Below are positions 9,144 through 19,246 of a DNA stretch of 64,000 nucleotides, piece by piece. The position numbers were made by a program, and so were the translations under genes. Position 1 is the stretch's first letter; each line of letters opens with the position of its first letter. The notes below the pieces were generated by a model, which worked only from the letters and a program-made list of their open reading frames with translations, was not told where the DNA came from and searched no databases. Location: positions 2,790,001-2,854,000 of the forward strand of contig NZ_LT629748.1 of NCBI RefSeq assembly GCF_900105005.1, given 5' to 3'. This DNA is from Halopseudomonas litoralis (lineage in GTDB: Bacteria; Pseudomonadota; Gammaproteobacteria; Pseudomonadales; Pseudomonadaceae).

Positions 9144-11069
9144 ATGAGCGACAAACCCAACAACCTTCCGGCGAACCCGGATCAGAAAGGCCTGAGCCGG
9201 CGCGGCTTCCTCGGCGCCAGCGCGATGACCGGCGCTGCCGTGGCAGCCACTGCCTTCGGCGGCGCGGTAATGAGTCGTGAAACCTGGGCCCAGGCTGTCA
9301 CCGATGCTCAGAAAAAAGCCCAGGCCAAGATCCACGTCGGCCCCGGCGAACTGGATACCTACTACGGCTTCTGGTCCGGCGGACACCAGGGTGAGGTCCG
9401 CGTCTACGGTGTACCGTCCATGCGCGAACTGATGCGTATCCCCGTATTCAACACCGACTCTGCCACCGGCTATGGCCTGACCAATGAAAGCCGCGCAGTG
9501 CTGGGTGACGGCGTGAAGTATCTCAACGGCGACTGCCACCACCCGCACCTGTCGATGACCGATGGTAAGTACGACGGCAAATACCTGTTCATCAACGACA
9601 AGGCCAACACCCGTGTCGCCCGTATCCGTCTGGACATCATGAAGACGGACAAGATCATTACCATCCCCAACGTACAGGCGATCCACGGCCTGCGTTTGCA
9701 GAAGGTGCCGCACACCAAGTACGTGTTCTGCAATGCCGAGTTCATCATTCCGCATCCGAACGATGGCAAGAACTTCGCCATCGATGACGAGAACAGTTAC
9801 ACCATGTACAACGCGGTGGATGCTGAGACCATGGAAGTTGCGTGGCAGGTCATCGTTGACGGCAACCTCGACAATACCGACGCTGACTACACCGGTCGTT
9901 TCGCCGCCTCCACCTGCTACAACTCGGAAAAGGCGCTGGATCTGGGCGGCACCATGCGTAACGAACGCGACTGGGTAGTCGTGTTTGACGTGCATGCCAT
10001 CGAAGCTGAAGTCAAAGCCGGCAACTTCATCACCCTGGGTGATTCCAAGGTGCCTGTGGTTGATGGCCGTAAGAAAGATGGCCAGGACAGCAAGGTTACC
10101 CGTTACATTCCGGTACCCAAGAACCCCCACGGCCTGAACACCACGCCAGACGGCAAGTACTTCATCGCCAACGGCAAGCTGTCGCCAACTGCCTCGGTCA
10201 TTGCCATCGATAAACTCCCCGACCTGTTTGCCGGCAAGTTCGAAGATCCGCGGGATGTGATCGTTGCCGAACCAGAACTGGGTCTAGGGCCGCTGCATAC
10301 GACCTTTGATGGCCGCGGCAACGGCTATACCACGCTGTTCATCGACAGTCAGGTGGTCAAGTGGGACATCGAAGCATCCATCCGCGCCTATAACGGTGAA
10401 GACGTCAACTACATCAAGCAGAAGCTCGATGTGCACTACCAGCCCGGGCACAACCATGCTTCACTGACCGAAACCTCCGAAGCCGACGGCCAGTGGCTGG
10501 TCGTACTGAGCAAGTTCTCCAAGGACCGCTTCCTGCCAGTTGGCCCGCTGCACCCCGAGAACGATCAGTTGATCGATATCTCCGGAGATGAAATGATCCT
10601 GGTGCACGACGGCCCCACGTTCGCCGAACCGCACGACTGCATCATGGCCCGCCGTGACCAGATTCGCACCAAGAAGATCTGGGATCGTAATGACCCCTAC
10701 TTTGCCGAAACCGTGAAGATGGCCGAGAAGGACGGTATCAACCTGACTTCCGACAGCAAGGTCATCCGCGACGGGAACAAGGTGCGCGTGTACATGGTCT
10801 CGATGGCACCGGCCTACGGTATGAACGAATTCACCGTCAAACAGGGCGATGAGGTCACGGTTACCATCACCAACATCGACCAGATCGAAGACGTCTCCCA
10901 CGGCTTCGTCATGGTCAACCATGGTGTGAGCATGGAGATCAGCCCACAGCAGACCTCCTCCATTACCTTCACCGCTGACAAACCCGGTGTGTACTGGTAT
11001 TACTGCAGCTGGTTCTGCCATGCGCTGCACATGGAAATGTGCGGGCGCATGCTGGTCGAGCCGGCCTGA
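9144..11069 (+). CDS. nosZ: Nitrous oxide reductase NosZ (clade I, Tat-exported)
   Basis: A 641-residue periplasmic multicopper enzyme that reduces N2O to N2, the last step of denitrification. Start at ATG 9144, with AAGGAG at 9132-9137. The Tat signal ([13 protein letters not shown]) marks it as clade I, exported folded. The body is the beta-propeller that carries the CuZ cluster; histidines in DCHHPH, GHNHAS and EPHDC fit CuZ ligands. The C-terminal cupredoxin has the complete CuA set C621, W623, C625, H629 and M632 in [12 protein letters not shown], with the other His in DVSHGF. Length and motifs are normal, so it should be active. Confidence 0.98.
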   Translation: MSDKPNNLPANPDQKGLSRRGFLGASAMTGAAVAATAFGGAVMSRETWAQAVTDAQKKAQAKIHVGPGELDTYYGFWSGGHQGEVRVYGVPSMRELMRIPVFNTDSATGYGLTNESRAVLGDGVKYLNGDCHHPHLSMTDGKYDGKYLFINDKANTRVARIRLDIMKTDKIITIPNVQAIHGLRLQKVPHTKYVFCNAEFIIPHPNDGKNFAIDDENSYTMYNAVDAETMEVAWQVIVDGNLDNTDADYTGRFAASTCYNSEKALDLGGTMRNERDWVVVFDVHAIEAEVKAGNFITLGDSKVPVVDGRKKDGQDSKVTRYIPVPKNPHGLNTTPDGKYFIANGKLSPTASVIAIDKLPDLFAGKFEDPRDVIVAEPELGLGPLHTTFDGRGNGYTTLFIDSQVVKWDIEASIRAYNGEDVNYIKQKLDVHYQPGHNHASLTETSEADGQWLVVLSKFSKDRFLPVGPLHPENDQLIDISGDEMILVHDGPTFAEPHDCIMARRDQIRTKKIWDRNDPYFAETVKMAEKDGINLTSDSKVIRDGNKVRVYMVSMAPAYGMNEFTVKQGDEVTVTITNIDQIEDVSHGFVMVNHGVSMEISPQQTSSITFTADKPGVYWYYCSWFCHALHMEMCGRMLVEPA

Positions 11070-11118
11070 TGCAGGTTGCCCGGCGCGTCTGCGGACGCCC
11101 CGGGCATCAAGCGTAACG

Positions 11119-11154
11119 CTTATGTTGGAGCGGCCAAGGCCGCTCCAACATAAG
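11119..11154. repeat. Perfect 17-bp inverted repeat between nosZ and nosD
   Basis: Two 17-base arms (left 11119-11135, right 11138-11154) pair perfectly around AA. The core GGAGCGGCC/GGCCGCTCC resembles REP-type palindromes of pseudomonads. There is no T-tract, so it is not a textbook terminator. Lying in the nosZ-nosD gap, it could stabilise nosZ mRNA or reduce read-through into nosDFYL (inference). Confidence 0.85.
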
Positions 11155-11180
11155 CCCAGCCCGGAAAAAGAAAGATCCGC

Positions 11181-12521
11181 ATGAGGGTCGCGCATTCCAA
11201 GCGGCATAAGGAAACAGCATTGTTCAAGCCTCAGGCCATACGCCGGCGCCTTGCGCCTTTCATGATACTGTGCGGCCTATCAGCCATTATTCACGCATCC
11301 CCCCAACCCATCGACAATCTGCCGCTTCAGGCAGTCGCTGACGGCTGGGTTCTGCCCGCCGGAGACTATTCCGGCCAGTTCAGTATTGATACAACTCTCA
11401 CCCTGCGTTGCGAACCCGGTGCCGTACTCCAGGCCGAAGGCAAGGGCAACGTTCTGACCATCAGCGCCAGCGATGTCACCATCGAAGGGTGCGCTCTGCG
11501 CAATTGGGGACGCAACCTTACCGAAATGGACGCGGCGATCTTCGTCAAGCCAACCGCCACGGATGTCGTGCTGCGTAACAATCATCTTCAGGGTACCGGC
11601 TTTGGTATCTGGCTGGATGCCGCCCGCGGTGCCGTCGTGGAAAACAACCGCGTCGAAGGCGAGCCGGATACACGCTCCCAGGATCGCGGTAATGGTATTC
11701 ATCTGATCAACACCAATGACAGCAGAATCGTCGACAATCATGTGATCAATACCCGTGACGGCGTGTATCTCGGCAACTCCAACAACAACCTCATCCACGG
11801 CAATGTGATGGAAGACCTGCGCTTTGGTGTGCATTACATGTTTTCCCAGAACAACAAGGTGACCGGCAATACCACCCGCCGCACCCGCACCGGCTACGCG
11901 CTGATGCAGAGCCGCATGTTGACGGTCGAGGACAACCGTTCCGAGGATGACCGCAACTACGGCATATTGATGAACTTCATCACCTACTCCACGATCCGCA
12001 ACAACTACGTGTCCAATGTACAGCGCGGGCAAACCGGTGATGACAGCATGATCAAAGGGGGTGAAGGCAAGGCCCTGTTCATCTACAACTCGCTGTTCAA
12101 CACCATCCAGGGCAACCACTTCCGAGGCAGTAACCTAGGTATTCATCTGACCGCCGGTTCCGAGGACAACAAGATCAGCGACAACGCCTTTGTCGGCAAC
12201 GAACAGCAGGTCAAGTACGTCGCCACCCGCACCCAGGAATGGTCTGTCGAGGGTCGCGGCAATTACTGGAGTGATTACCTGGGCTGGGACCGCAACGACG
12301 ATGGCCTGGGTGATATGCCCTACGAGCCCAACGACAACGTCGATCGCCTGCTGTGGATGTATCCGCAGGTACGCTTGCTGATGAACAGTCCGGCCATTGA
12401 ACTGCTGCGCTGGGTACAGCGCGCTTTCCCGGTAATCAAGATGCAGGGCGTGCAGGACAGTCATCCACTGATGCATCTGCCCACCGAGCACCTGACTCAA
12501 CGTACACAGGAAACCCATTGA
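11181..12521 (+). CDS. nosD: NosD, periplasmic beta-helix protein for CuZ assembly
   Basis: A 446-residue protein with an N-terminal signal ([17 protein letters not shown]) and a right-handed parallel beta-helix built of CASH-type repeats ([33 protein letters not shown]). NosD works with the ABC pair NosFY in maturing the CuZ centre of NosZ. Two starts are possible: ATG 11181, or TTG 11220 with AAGGAA at 11208-11213, which gives a more typical signal peptide. The stop overlaps the nosF start by one base, so nosD and nosF are translationally linked. Confidence 0.94.
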   Translation: MRVAHSKRHKETALFKPQAIRRRLAPFMILCGLSAIIHASPQPIDNLPLQAVADGWVLPAGDYSGQFSIDTTLTLRCEPGAVLQAEGKGNVLTISASDVTIEGCALRNWGRNLTEMDAAIFVKPTATDVVLRNNHLQGTGFGIWLDAARGAVVENNRVEGEPDTRSQDRGNGIHLINTNDSRIVDNHVINTRDGVYLGNSNNNLIHGNVMEDLRFGVHYMFSQNNKVTGNTTRRTRTGYALMQSRMLTVEDNRSEDDRNYGILMNFITYSTIRNNYVSNVQRGQTGDDSMIKGGEGKALFIYNSLFNTIQGNHFRGSNLGIHLTAGSEDNKISDNAFVGNEQQVKYVATRTQEWSVEGRGNYWSDYLGWDRNDDGLGDMPYEPNDNVDRLLWMYPQVRLLMNSPAIELLRWVQRAFPVIKMQGVQDSHPLMHLPTEHLTQRTQETH

Positions 12522-13447
12522 TGAATGCTGTTGATATTCAAGGTGTCAGCCAGCGTTACGGCAGCATGACTGCGCTGCGCCAGCTGAACCTGCACCTGGA
12601 ACCGGGCGAAGTGCTGGGTCTGTTCGGTCACAACGGTGCCGGCAAGACCACCACCATGAAACTTATTCTCGGCCTGCTCAACCCCAGCGAAGGCCGGGTT
12701 CAGGTGCTCGGCAGGGCGCCGAATGATCCGGACGTACGGCGCCAGCTCGGCTATCTGCCGGAAAACGTGATGTTCTATCCGCAGCTCAGCGGCCGCGAAA
12801 CCCTGCACCACTTCGCCCGTATCAAGAGCGCAGCCTTGCAGCAGGCCGATGAACTGTTGGAGCAGGTCGGCCTGGCACATGCTGCCGATCGCCGGGTCAA
12901 GACTTATTCCAAGGGCATGCGCCAGCGCCTGGGACTGGCCCAGGCGCTGTTGGGTGACCCGCAACTGTTGCTGCTCGACGAACCGACGGTAGGATTGGAC
13001 CCGATCGCCACTCAGGACCTCTACATACTGATCGACCGTCTGCGTCAGCAGGGCACCAGCGTGATTCTCTGTTCCCATGTACTGCCGGGAGTGGAGGCCC
13101 ATATCAACCGTGCGGCGATTCTGGCCGGTGGTCAGCTGGAGGCAATCGGCACCCTGGCCAGCCTGCGCACGGAAGCCGGTTTGCCATCGCGCATCCGCGC
13201 CAGCGGTCTGCGGCAACGTGAACAACTATTGCAGAACTGGAGCGATGACGGTTACGACACCCAGCTGCTGGGCAGCGATGGTATCGAAGTCGTCGGCACC
13301 AGCGCCGGCAAGATAGCCTTGCTGCGCCAGTTGCTGGCAGAGGATCAGCCAGGCGATATCGAGATTTTCCAACCTTCGCTGGAGGACCTGTACCGTTATT
13401 ACACCGAACGCGCAGGCAATGCGCACGCTGCGGAGGACAAGGCATGA
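12521..13447 (+). CDS. nosF: NosF, ABC ATPase for NosZ copper maturation
   Basis: A 308-residue cytoplasmic ATPase of the NosDFY maturation machine. ATG 12521 overlaps the nosD stop (TGATG) and has CAGGAA upstream; a TTG at 12518 is in frame but poor. Walker A is [10 protein letters not shown], the signature is [10 protein letters not shown], and Walker B is [13 protein letters not shown]. The C-terminal part after about residue 210 is the extra domain common in NosF-type ATPases. Its stop overlaps nosY. Confidence 0.96.
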   Translation: MNAVDIQGVSQRYGSMTALRQLNLHLEPGEVLGLFGHNGAGKTTTMKLILGLLNPSEGRVQVLGRAPNDPDVRRQLGYLPENVMFYPQLSGRETLHHFARIKSAALQQADELLEQVGLAHAADRRVKTYSKGMRQRLGLAQALLGDPQLLLLDEPTVGLDPIATQDLYILIDRLRQQGTSVILCSHVLPGVEAHINRAAILAGGQLEAIGTLASLRTEAGLPSRIRASGLRQREQLLQNWSDDGYDTQLLGSDGIEVVGTSAGKIALLRQLLAEDQPGDIEIFQPSLEDLYRYYTERAGNAHAAEDKA

Positions 13448-14271
13448 GCCAGGTCTGGAACATCGCTCGCAAGGAACTCAGTGACGGCCTGCGCAACCGC
13501 TGGTTGTTGGCTATCAGTCTGCTGTTCGCAGTACTGGCCGTGGGCATCGCCTGGCTCGGCGCCGCCGCTTCGGGGCAGCTGGGATTCACCTCCATCCCGG
13601 CGACCATTGCCAGCCTGGCCAGTCTGGCGACTTTCCTGATGCCCCTGATTGCCCTGCTGCTGGCCTACGACGCTATTGTCGGCGAGGACGAAGGCGGCAC
13701 CCTCATGCTGCTGATGACCTATCCCATAAGTCGCGGACAGATTCTGCTCGGCAAATTCGTCGGTCATGGGCTGATTCTGGCGTTGGCGGTATTGATCGGC
13801 TTCGGCTGCGCTGCGCTGGCCATTGCGCTTTTGGTCGACGATATAGAACTGAGCCTGCTGGTATGGGCCTTCGGCCGTTTCATGCTGTCATCGACTCTGC
13901 TCGGCTGGGCCTTCCTGGCCCTGGCCTATGTGTTGAGCAGCCTGGTCAATGAGAAGTCCAGCGCTGCGGGACTGGCCCTGGGCGTATGGTTTCTGTTCGT
14001 GCTGGTATTCGATCTGGTGCTGCTGGCTCTGCTGGTCTTCAGCGAAGGCAAATTCAACCCCGAGTTGCTGCCCTGGCTGCTGCTGCTCAACCCGACCGAC
14101 ATATACCGGTTGATCAATCTGGCCGGTTTTGATGGTGCCAATGCCATGGGTGTGCTGTCACTGGGTGATGACCTGCCGGTACGTGGCGCTCTGCTCTGGC
14201 TGTGCCTGCTGGCGTGGGCCGGTGTCTCCCTGTTTCTGGCTTATGCTGTATTCCGGCGCCGTGCCGCCTGA
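13444..14271 (+). CDS. nosY: NosY, ABC membrane subunit
   Basis: A 275-residue integral membrane protein with about six hydrophobic helices (for example [20 protein letters not shown] and [13 protein letters not shown]). It is the membrane partner of NosF and passes the work of ATP hydrolysis to periplasmic NosD during CuZ assembly. The ATGA overlap with nosF shows coupled translation. The [17 protein letters not shown] segment is typical of this ABC-2 type family. Confidence 0.95.
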   Translation: MSQVWNIARKELSDGLRNRWLLAISLLFAVLAVGIAWLGAAASGQLGFTSIPATIASLASLATFLMPLIALLLAYDAIVGEDEGGTLMLLMTYPISRGQILLGKFVGHGLILALAVLIGFGCAALAIALLVDDIELSLLVWAFGRFMLSSTLLGWAFLALAYVLSSLVNEKSSAAGLALGVWFLFVLVFDLVLLALLVFSEGKFNPELLPWLLLLNPTDIYRLINLAGFDGANAMGVLSLGDDLPVRGALLWLCLLAWAGVSLFLAYAVFRRRAA

Positions 14272-14290
14272 CAAGAATAGGAAAACTGTC

Positions 14291-14872
14291 ATGAAAACAC
14301 GTTACAACCTTAGTCTACGCAGCCTGATCGTCCTGTTGTTCGGTCTGACGCTGGCCGCCTGCGGCGAACAGGACACAACACCGGTGAATCTGGATCCAGT
14401 TGCGTTCCACGCCACAGATGAGTGCCATGTGTGCGGCATGGTCGTCACCGATTTCCCGGGGCCGAAAGGTCAGGCGGTGGAGAAGGATGGTGTAAGAAAG
14501 TTCTGCTCCACCGCGGAAATGCTCAGTTGGTGGCTGCAACCGGAGAACCGCATTCTGGATGCCAAGCTGTATGTGCATGACATGGGACAGAGCCAGTGGG
14601 ATCAACCTGATGACAGCCACCTGATCGACGCCACGCAGGCCTGGTATGTCGCCGGTACACCACTGGCGGGCGCAATGGGCGCCTCACTGGCTTCCTTCGC
14701 CGACCAGCAGGCAGCTGAAGCACTGGCGAATGAGCACAACGGAACGGTCATGCAGTTTGACGAGATTGACCAGGAGTTCCTGCAACAGGCAGCTGCAGCG
14801 CAGCACAGCGATATGCATGAAGCGATGCAGCACGGCGATATGCACGACATAGTGGACGGCGAAATGCATTAA
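14291..14872 (+). CDS. nosL: NosL, copper chaperone lipoprotein
   Basis: A 193-residue lipoprotein with lipobox LAACG after a signal peptide at residues 1-24. The Cu(I)-binding motif ECHVCGMVV and the family motif FPGPKG are present. NosL delivers copper to NosDFY/NosZ in the periplasm. Unusual here is the end of the protein: its last 23 residues contain five His and four Met, including three Met-His pairs (MHEAMQHGDMH), which looks like an extra metal-binding tail. ATG at 14291, 19 bases after nosY. Confidence 0.95.
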   Translation: MKTRYNLSLRSLIVLLFGLTLAACGEQDTTPVNLDPVAFHATDECHVCGMVVTDFPGPKGQAVEKDGVRKFCSTAEMLSWWLQPENRILDAKLYVHDMGQSQWDQPDDSHLIDATQAWYVAGTPLAGAMGASLASFADQQAAEALANEHNGTVMQFDEIDQEFLQQAAAAQHSDMHEAMQHGDMHDIVDGEMH

Positions 14873-14938
14873 GGCCTGAACACGACACAACCACGCCGGT
14901 CCAAGGCCGGCTCACTGCACGTAACGGAGTAAATCGAC

Positions 14939-15127
14939 ATGATGGGCATCAGTATCTGGCAACTTGTGATCATTCTGCTGATCGTGGTCATGCTGTTCGG
15001 CACCAAGCGGCTGCGCGGTCTGGGTTCGGACGTAGGCAATGCCATCAGCGGATTTCGCAAGGCGGTGAATGATGGCGAAAGCAACCCTCAGGCACTTGAG
15101 GCAGAGAAGCTGAAAAGCCAGCAGTAA
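14939..15127 (+). CDS. TatA/TatE-type twin-arginine translocase subunit
   Basis: A 62-residue protein with one N-terminal membrane helix ([17 protein letters not shown]), the hinge [10 protein letters not shown] and an amphipathic helix, the standard TatA plan. Two ATGs lie in tandem at 14939 and 14942, with GGAG upstream. Pseudomonads carry such an extra tat gene at the end of nos clusters, which fits the need to export NosZ folded through Tat. The main tatABC locus is not in the window. Confidence 0.9.
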   Translation: MMGISIWQLVIILLIVVMLFGTKRLRGLGSDVGNAISGFRKAVNDGESNPQALEAEKLKSQQ

Positions 15128-15211
15128 GCTGCGACAAATTGCCCACCCTGGCTAACGTTCTGGCGGCCTCGGCCGATATGAAAGGAAACGAATCGGCAGG
15201 CAGAGGCAACC

Positions 15212-16309
15212 ATGTGGCGCAGCGGTAGAAATGAAATACAGGCACTGCAGCAGGACAAGCAGCGACTTGAAGCGGAAGCAGCCAGGCAAGCCAAGCACAT
15301 ACAGCAACTGGAACAAGAGCTGGCAGATAGCCAGCGCCGCCACCAGCGTCAGCTGGATTACTACCGGGATGTGTCCGGCAACCTGATCCGTTTCAGCACC
15401 TCTGTCACCCACCTCGGCGATTCCTTTGAATACCTGGCCGGTCAGCTCAATCTCGACCAGGAGCATGCCGGTCAGGTGGCCACTGCCGCGCTGAGCAATC
15501 AGCAGCGCTTCGACGATCTGCAACACAAGGCCACGGCCATGGAGAGCGGGCTGATCGGCGCGTCTCGTCAGGTCGAAACGCTCTCCGATCACTCCGCGGA
15601 GATCAACGGCATCGTCGACCTGATCGGTGGCATAGCCAGTCAGACCAACCTGCTGGCGCTGAACGCCGCTATTGAAGCCGCTCGTGCCGGTGAGGCCGGC
15701 AGAGGTTTTGCGGTGGTGGCCAGTGAGATTCGCCATCTGGCCGAACGCACCGCCCAGGCTACCAGCGAAATCGTCAGCAAGATTGACGAACTGCAGAACA
15801 TCACTGGCGCGGTGCAGCAGTACATACAGTCCCAGGGCACCCTGGCCGAAGACTTCAGCCGTACTACTCAGGACGCCGTGGCCGGCATGGATGTGCTGCA
15901 CAGTCTGGCTGGGGAGATGCGTCTCGGCATCGAGAAGTCCGCCTTCCGGGCAGGCGTCGAGCTGGCCAATCTGGACGAGCTGTCACTCAAGTTCATTGTC
16001 TACAACCACTTGCTTGGCAGCTCCGACGCGCCGCTGCCGGCCCTGCCCAGCGAGCGCGAATGCCGCTTCGGCAAGTGGTACTACGGTGACGGCAGCCAGA
16101 ACATTCAACAATTCGCGCATTTCCGTGAGATCGAGCGACCGCATACCGCCGTGCACAACGAAGGCCTGGCAGCGATGCGCTCCTTCAATGCGGATGCGCT
16201 GGAAGCTGCGGTCCAGCATCTGGGCGATATGGAGGAAGCCAACCTGGCGGTGATGCGTATCGTCGCCGAGGTAATGACCGCCTTCGAGCGGCGCCAGGCA
16301 ACAACATGA
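15212..16309 (+). CDS. Soluble chemoreceptor with altered CZB zinc-binding domain
   Basis: A 365-residue methyl-accepting chemotaxis-type protein without membrane segments. Residues 8-60 are a coiled coil. The signalling hairpin lies at about 110-210 with the invariant tip ([20 protein letters not shown]). A chemoreceptor zinc-binding (CZB) domain fills about 248-355. Three of the four CZB ligands are present: C284 in CRFGKWYYG, and H311 and H315 in RPHTAVH. The first ligand, His in the usual DHxxxK motif, is Glu here (E256 in LDELSLK). CZB proteins elsewhere sense zinc, oxidants or pH. The gene follows the nos-tat genes by 84 bases on the same strand, so a link to denitrification or copper is possible but unproven. 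Confidence 0.88.
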   Translation: MWRSGRNEIQALQQDKQRLEAEAARQAKHIQQLEQELADSQRRHQRQLDYYRDVSGNLIRFSTSVTHLGDSFEYLAGQLNLDQEHAGQVATAALSNQQRFDDLQHKATAMESGLIGASRQVETLSDHSAEINGIVDLIGGIASQTNLLALNAAIEAARAGEAGRGFAVVASEIRHLAERTAQATSEIVSKIDELQNITGAVQQYIQSQGTLAEDFSRTTQDAVAGMDVLHSLAGEMRLGIEKSAFRAGVELANLDELSLKFIVYNHLLGSSDAPLPALPSERECRFGKWYYGDGSQNIQQFAHFREIERPHTAVHNEGLAAMRSFNADALEAAVQHLGDMEEANLAVMRIVAEVMTAFERRQATT

Positions 16310-16403
16310 GGCCGATATCGGCTACCCCGCACCGCAAAAAAAACGAATCTTTCCCCGCCCTGCTCGTCTCAATAGGACATACCAGCAACAGCGGGAGTTG
16401 AAG

Positions 16404-16649
16404 ATGAACGATACGCCGAATTATGTTTACCAGAAGGAAGGCTGTCCCTTTGCAGCAAAGGCCACGGAGCTGCTGGACAGACAGCGCGTTCCCTACCGGC
16501 TGCATGTATTTGCCGATGCGACTGAAGAGCAACTGTTCAAGGACGAACATGACGTCGACACCACCCCGCAGGTGTTCATCGACGGCCAGCGTATCGGTGG
16601 CTATACCGAGCTGGCAGCGCACTTCGGTGAACAGCCTGAGTCGGACTGA
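16404..16649 (+). CDS. Glutaredoxin-like protein with CPFA site
   Basis: An 81-residue thioredoxin-fold protein. ATG 16404 is preceded by GGGAG at 16393-16397; a TTG at 16398 is in frame but overlaps that site. The redox motif is GCPFAAK, so only the first cysteine of the usual CxxC is present and a monothiol mechanism is expected. The cis-proline and GSH-site motif TTPQVFIDGQRIGGYTEL is typical of glutaredoxins. Same strand as the chemoreceptor, 94 bases away. Confidence 0.85.
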   Translation: MNDTPNYVYQKEGCPFAAKATELLDRQRVPYRLHVFADATEEQLFKDEHDVDTTPQVFIDGQRIGGYTELAAHFGEQPESD

Positions 16650-16821
16650 GGACACGCTGGCCCCCTGACAGTTGGCGATATCACGATCCGTGCCCGGGTA
16701 TTGCGCGACGCCGCACAATTCCGATGAATGGCCTATTGTATTTACCTTTCGAATGATTGATTCTCTGGCGGTCAGCATTGCTGTTTGTTTGCATCAGCGA
16801 CATTCAAGGGAGAACAAGAAT

Positions 16822-17271
16822 ATGCTCAGAGCATATCTGGATACGGAATTCACCAGCCTCGGCAGTAATGCCCGCCTCATCAGTCTCGCGCTCGTGGCCA
16901 ACAACGGTCAGGAGCTGTATCTGGAGTTGATCGACAACTGGAAAGTGGATGATTGCTCGGAGTTCGTTCGGGACACCGTGCTGCCCAAGCTTGATCTGCA
17001 ATCCTATGGCCTGACCACCATACAGGCGCGGCATCACCTGCGTGCCTTTCTTTCCGAGATCGCGCCGGTCGACATTCTCACCGCGTCACCACACTGGGAC
17101 CGACCGCTGCTGAACTGGCTGATTGGCGCCGATGGGCTACCTTTAGGTGTACGCATGCGCGCCATTTCCAACAGCACACCCAATTGGGATGATATGATGG
17201 AGGGCCCGCATCATGCGCTGACAGACGCGCGCCTGCTGGCTGGCCAGGCCGAACGTGTCTGTATGGTCTGA
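16822..17271 (+). CDS. DnaQ-like 3'-5' exonuclease family protein
   Basis: A 149-residue protein. AAGGGAGAA lies seven bases before the ATG. It has the RNase H-like exonuclease (DEDDh) layout: DTEF with D6 and E8 for motif I, a middle region with TASPHWDRPLLNWL, and HHALTDARLL (His, Asp) for motif III. Family members trim DNA or RNA 3' ends; this short stand-alone form has no assigned substrate. It precedes a decayed gene and shows no operon partner. Confidence 0.7.
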   Translation: MLRAYLDTEFTSLGSNARLISLALVANNGQELYLELIDNWKVDDCSEFVRDTVLPKLDLQSYGLTTIQARHHLRAFLSEIAPVDILTASPHWDRPLLNWLIGADGLPLGVRMRAISNSTPNWDDMMEGPHHALTDARLLAGQAERVCMV

Positions 17272-17345
17272 TTATCGCAACCTGGGATTGCAGACCCTTG
17301 TCTGACTGAAAAGACCGGCCGGTTGACCGCGACGGGATTACCTTC

Positions 17346-17969
17346 ATGATGCAGACATCGGCGCTTCCCTGGAAGCTGGCTCAGAACGCGCGCTTCTAAC
17401 AGGACCCGGTGCTGCGCCAGGCGCTGGCACAGAATGACGATGCGCGGCTGATCAGCCGCAAGCAGCAGATGAAAGCTACATTGTTTCAGCTGGTGGCTGA
17501 CCAGACCGGCAAATTGTTCGACCCCAGGGTATTGACCATCGTCTGGGCCAGGCCCTTTGCCGCCTACAAAAGTGCCGACCTGCTTCTGCATGACCTCTAC
17601 CGCTTCTGTCGATTGATCCAGCAGACCGACCAGCCGGTACAAATAATCTGGGCAGGCAAGCCTTTTCCGTTTGATAAATTCGCCATCGACATGATCAATC
17701 GCCTGATACGCTTGTCTTACAAGAGTGAGCGTTTCGCGGTGCTCACCGGTTACGAAATCCATCTGTCACGGCTGTTGAATAGCGCGGCGCAGGACCGGGC
17801 CGATTACCTGCACTGGATGAACATCATCGAGCATCAGGTCCGGCCATTGTATTACCAGCAGCATGAGCATTGGCTGATGCTGGTGAAGCAGGGTATGGGG
17901 GAGATGCTGCCGCGATTCGATTCCGACCGCATGGCAGACGAGTATTATCGAATGATGTATGACCAGTGA
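17346..17969 (+). pseudogene. Relic of alpha-glucan (glycogen/maltodextrin) phosphorylase
   Basis: The frame from 17346 has a stop (TAA at 17397-17399) and then runs 186 codons to 17969. The translation still matches the central part of the alpha-glucan phosphorylase family: FDPRVLTIVWARPFAAYK (family: TIxxARRFATYKRA) and QPVQIIWAGKPFPFD. After TGYEIHLSRLLN it jumps to family C-terminal sequence (EHQVRPLYY, RMADEYYRMMY). The segment that should hold the SGTSGMKA-type motif and most of the PLP/glucan site is gone. So the gene has lost its 5' half, has an internal deletion and carries a nonsense codon. It cannot make an active enzyme. No other glycogen gene is in the window. Confidence 0.8.
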
Positions 17970-17984
17970 AATCCGGAGGTGCTT

Positions 17985-18251
17985 ATGGCAACGGGATGGG
18001 CGCAGGACGGTGCGGTGCAGGAGCAGATCGACGACACTATCAAGGATGCGGTCGAACGGGCTCGCAGCAAACTGCCGGCGGGCGACAGTCTGAGCCATTG
18101 CGAAGAATGCGACGCTCCCATTCCCGAGGCACGCCGCAAAGCCGTTCCCGGCGTTCGATTGTGCATCGACTGCCAGACCGCCCGGGATAATGAGCAGCAC
18201 AATGCCAGCAGCTACAACCGCCGGGGCAGCAAGGACAGTCAACTACGCTGA
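17985..18251 (+). CDS. DksA/TraR-type C4 zinc-finger protein
   Basis: An 88-residue protein with a coiled N-terminal helix and one four-cysteine zinc finger (CEECDAPIPEARRKA, CIDC), like E. coli YbiI and short DksA homologues. GGAGG sits five bases before ATG 17985. Short TraR-like members can bind the RNA polymerase secondary channel, but this is not shown for this type. It begins 16 bases after the phosphorylase relic and is followed closely by the lipid kinase gene. Confidence 0.88.
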   Translation: MATGWAQDGAVQEQIDDTIKDAVERARSKLPAGDSLSHCEECDAPIPEARRKAVPGVRLCIDCQTARDNEQHNASSYNRRGSKDSQLR

Positions 18252-18262
18252 AGGGGCTATAG

Positions 18263-19246
18263 GTGAATCATCCGCATCAGGATCTACCCACCCACTCGCC
18301 GGTATCACTGACCGGTAACGAACCGCTGTTCATGGTAATGAACAGCGGTTCGGGGAAAAACGATAGTACGGAAATCCAGGCGACCATCCAGGCTGCCTGC
18401 GAACAGGCCGGCCGCAACTGCGAGCTGATCGTGGTGGAGCACGGTGATCAGTTGCAGGCGGCCGCCGAGAAAGCTGTGGCCCTGGCCCGAACGCATGGCG
18501 GAATAGTGGTCGCTGTCGGCGGGGATGGCACCCTCAATGCGGTTTGTCAGACGGTGGTCGGCCAGAACGTGCCTTTCGGCGTGCTGCCGCAGGGCACATT
18601 CAACTATTTTGGACGCGCCCACAATATATCCCAGAACACCACACAAGCCGTGCATGACCTGCTCAATGGGCGGCTTGAGTACATAAGCCTGGGCCGGCTG
18701 AATAGGCGCTACTTTCTGGTCAATGCCAGCCTGGGGCTCTATCCGCGCCTGCTGGAAGACCGGGAAGCCTACAAGCAACGCTACGGGCGCAGCCGCCTGG
18801 TTGCGCTGTGGTCGGCAGTGGTAACCCTGGCCAAGGCCCATCGTCAACTGAATATACGGCTGGATTACGCCGGTCGGCACCAGCAATTGCGCTCGCCGAC
18901 GCTGGTGGTCTGCAACAACCCTTTGCAACTGGAGCAGATAGGTATCGATCCGCAATTGCCGGAGGGTGCCGACCATCTGGTAGCCCTGACCTCTCGACCG
19001 GTGGGGACACTGGCACTGTACGGCCTGCTGATACAAGGCCTGATGAGTCGCATGGGCGAGGCGGACAATATCATCAGTATCGGCTTTCAGAAAATGTCGG
19101 TGCACCTGGGTCGGCGGCCACGCATGGTCAAGGTCGCCATGGACGGCGAGATATTCCGCATGCGCACCCCGCTCGAATTCAGCATTGCAGTCAAGGCGCT
19201 GCCACTGCTGATCCCTCGCACCGCTCCGGCACCGGAACACCCATGA
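18263..19246 (+). CDS. Diacylglycerol/lipid kinase family protein
   Basis: A 327-residue protein of the DAGK catalytic family (YegS/DgkB-like). GTG start at 18263. The nucleotide-binding motif AVGGDGTLNAV and the N-terminal NSGSGK are conserved, and PQGTFNYF follows as usual in the family. It probably phosphorylates a lipid or sphingosine-like substrate; which one cannot be told. It overlaps the phosphoesterase gene by four bases (ATGA), a pairing that suggests the two act together on a lipid phosphate (inference). Confidence 0.88.
   Translation: MNHPHQDLPTHSPVSLTGNEPLFMVMNSGSGKNDSTEIQATIQAACEQAGRNCELIVVEHGDQLQAAAEKAVALARTHGGIVVAVGGDGTLNAVCQTVVGQNVPFGVLPQGTFNYFGRAHNISQNTTQAVHDLLNGRLEYISLGRLNRRYFLVNASLGLYPRLLEDREAYKQRYGRSRLVALWSAVVTLAKAHRQLNIRLDYAGRHQQLRSPTLVVCNNPLQLEQIGIDPQLPEGADHLVALTSRPVGTLALYGLLIQGLMSRMGEADNIISIGFQKMSVHLGRRPRMVKVAMDGEIFRMRTPLEFSIAVKALPLLIPRTAPAPEHP

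Noticed and set aside
8946..10130. 394-codon minus-strand frame
   Set aside because: Antisense to nosR and nosZ; no ribosome site or family sequence.
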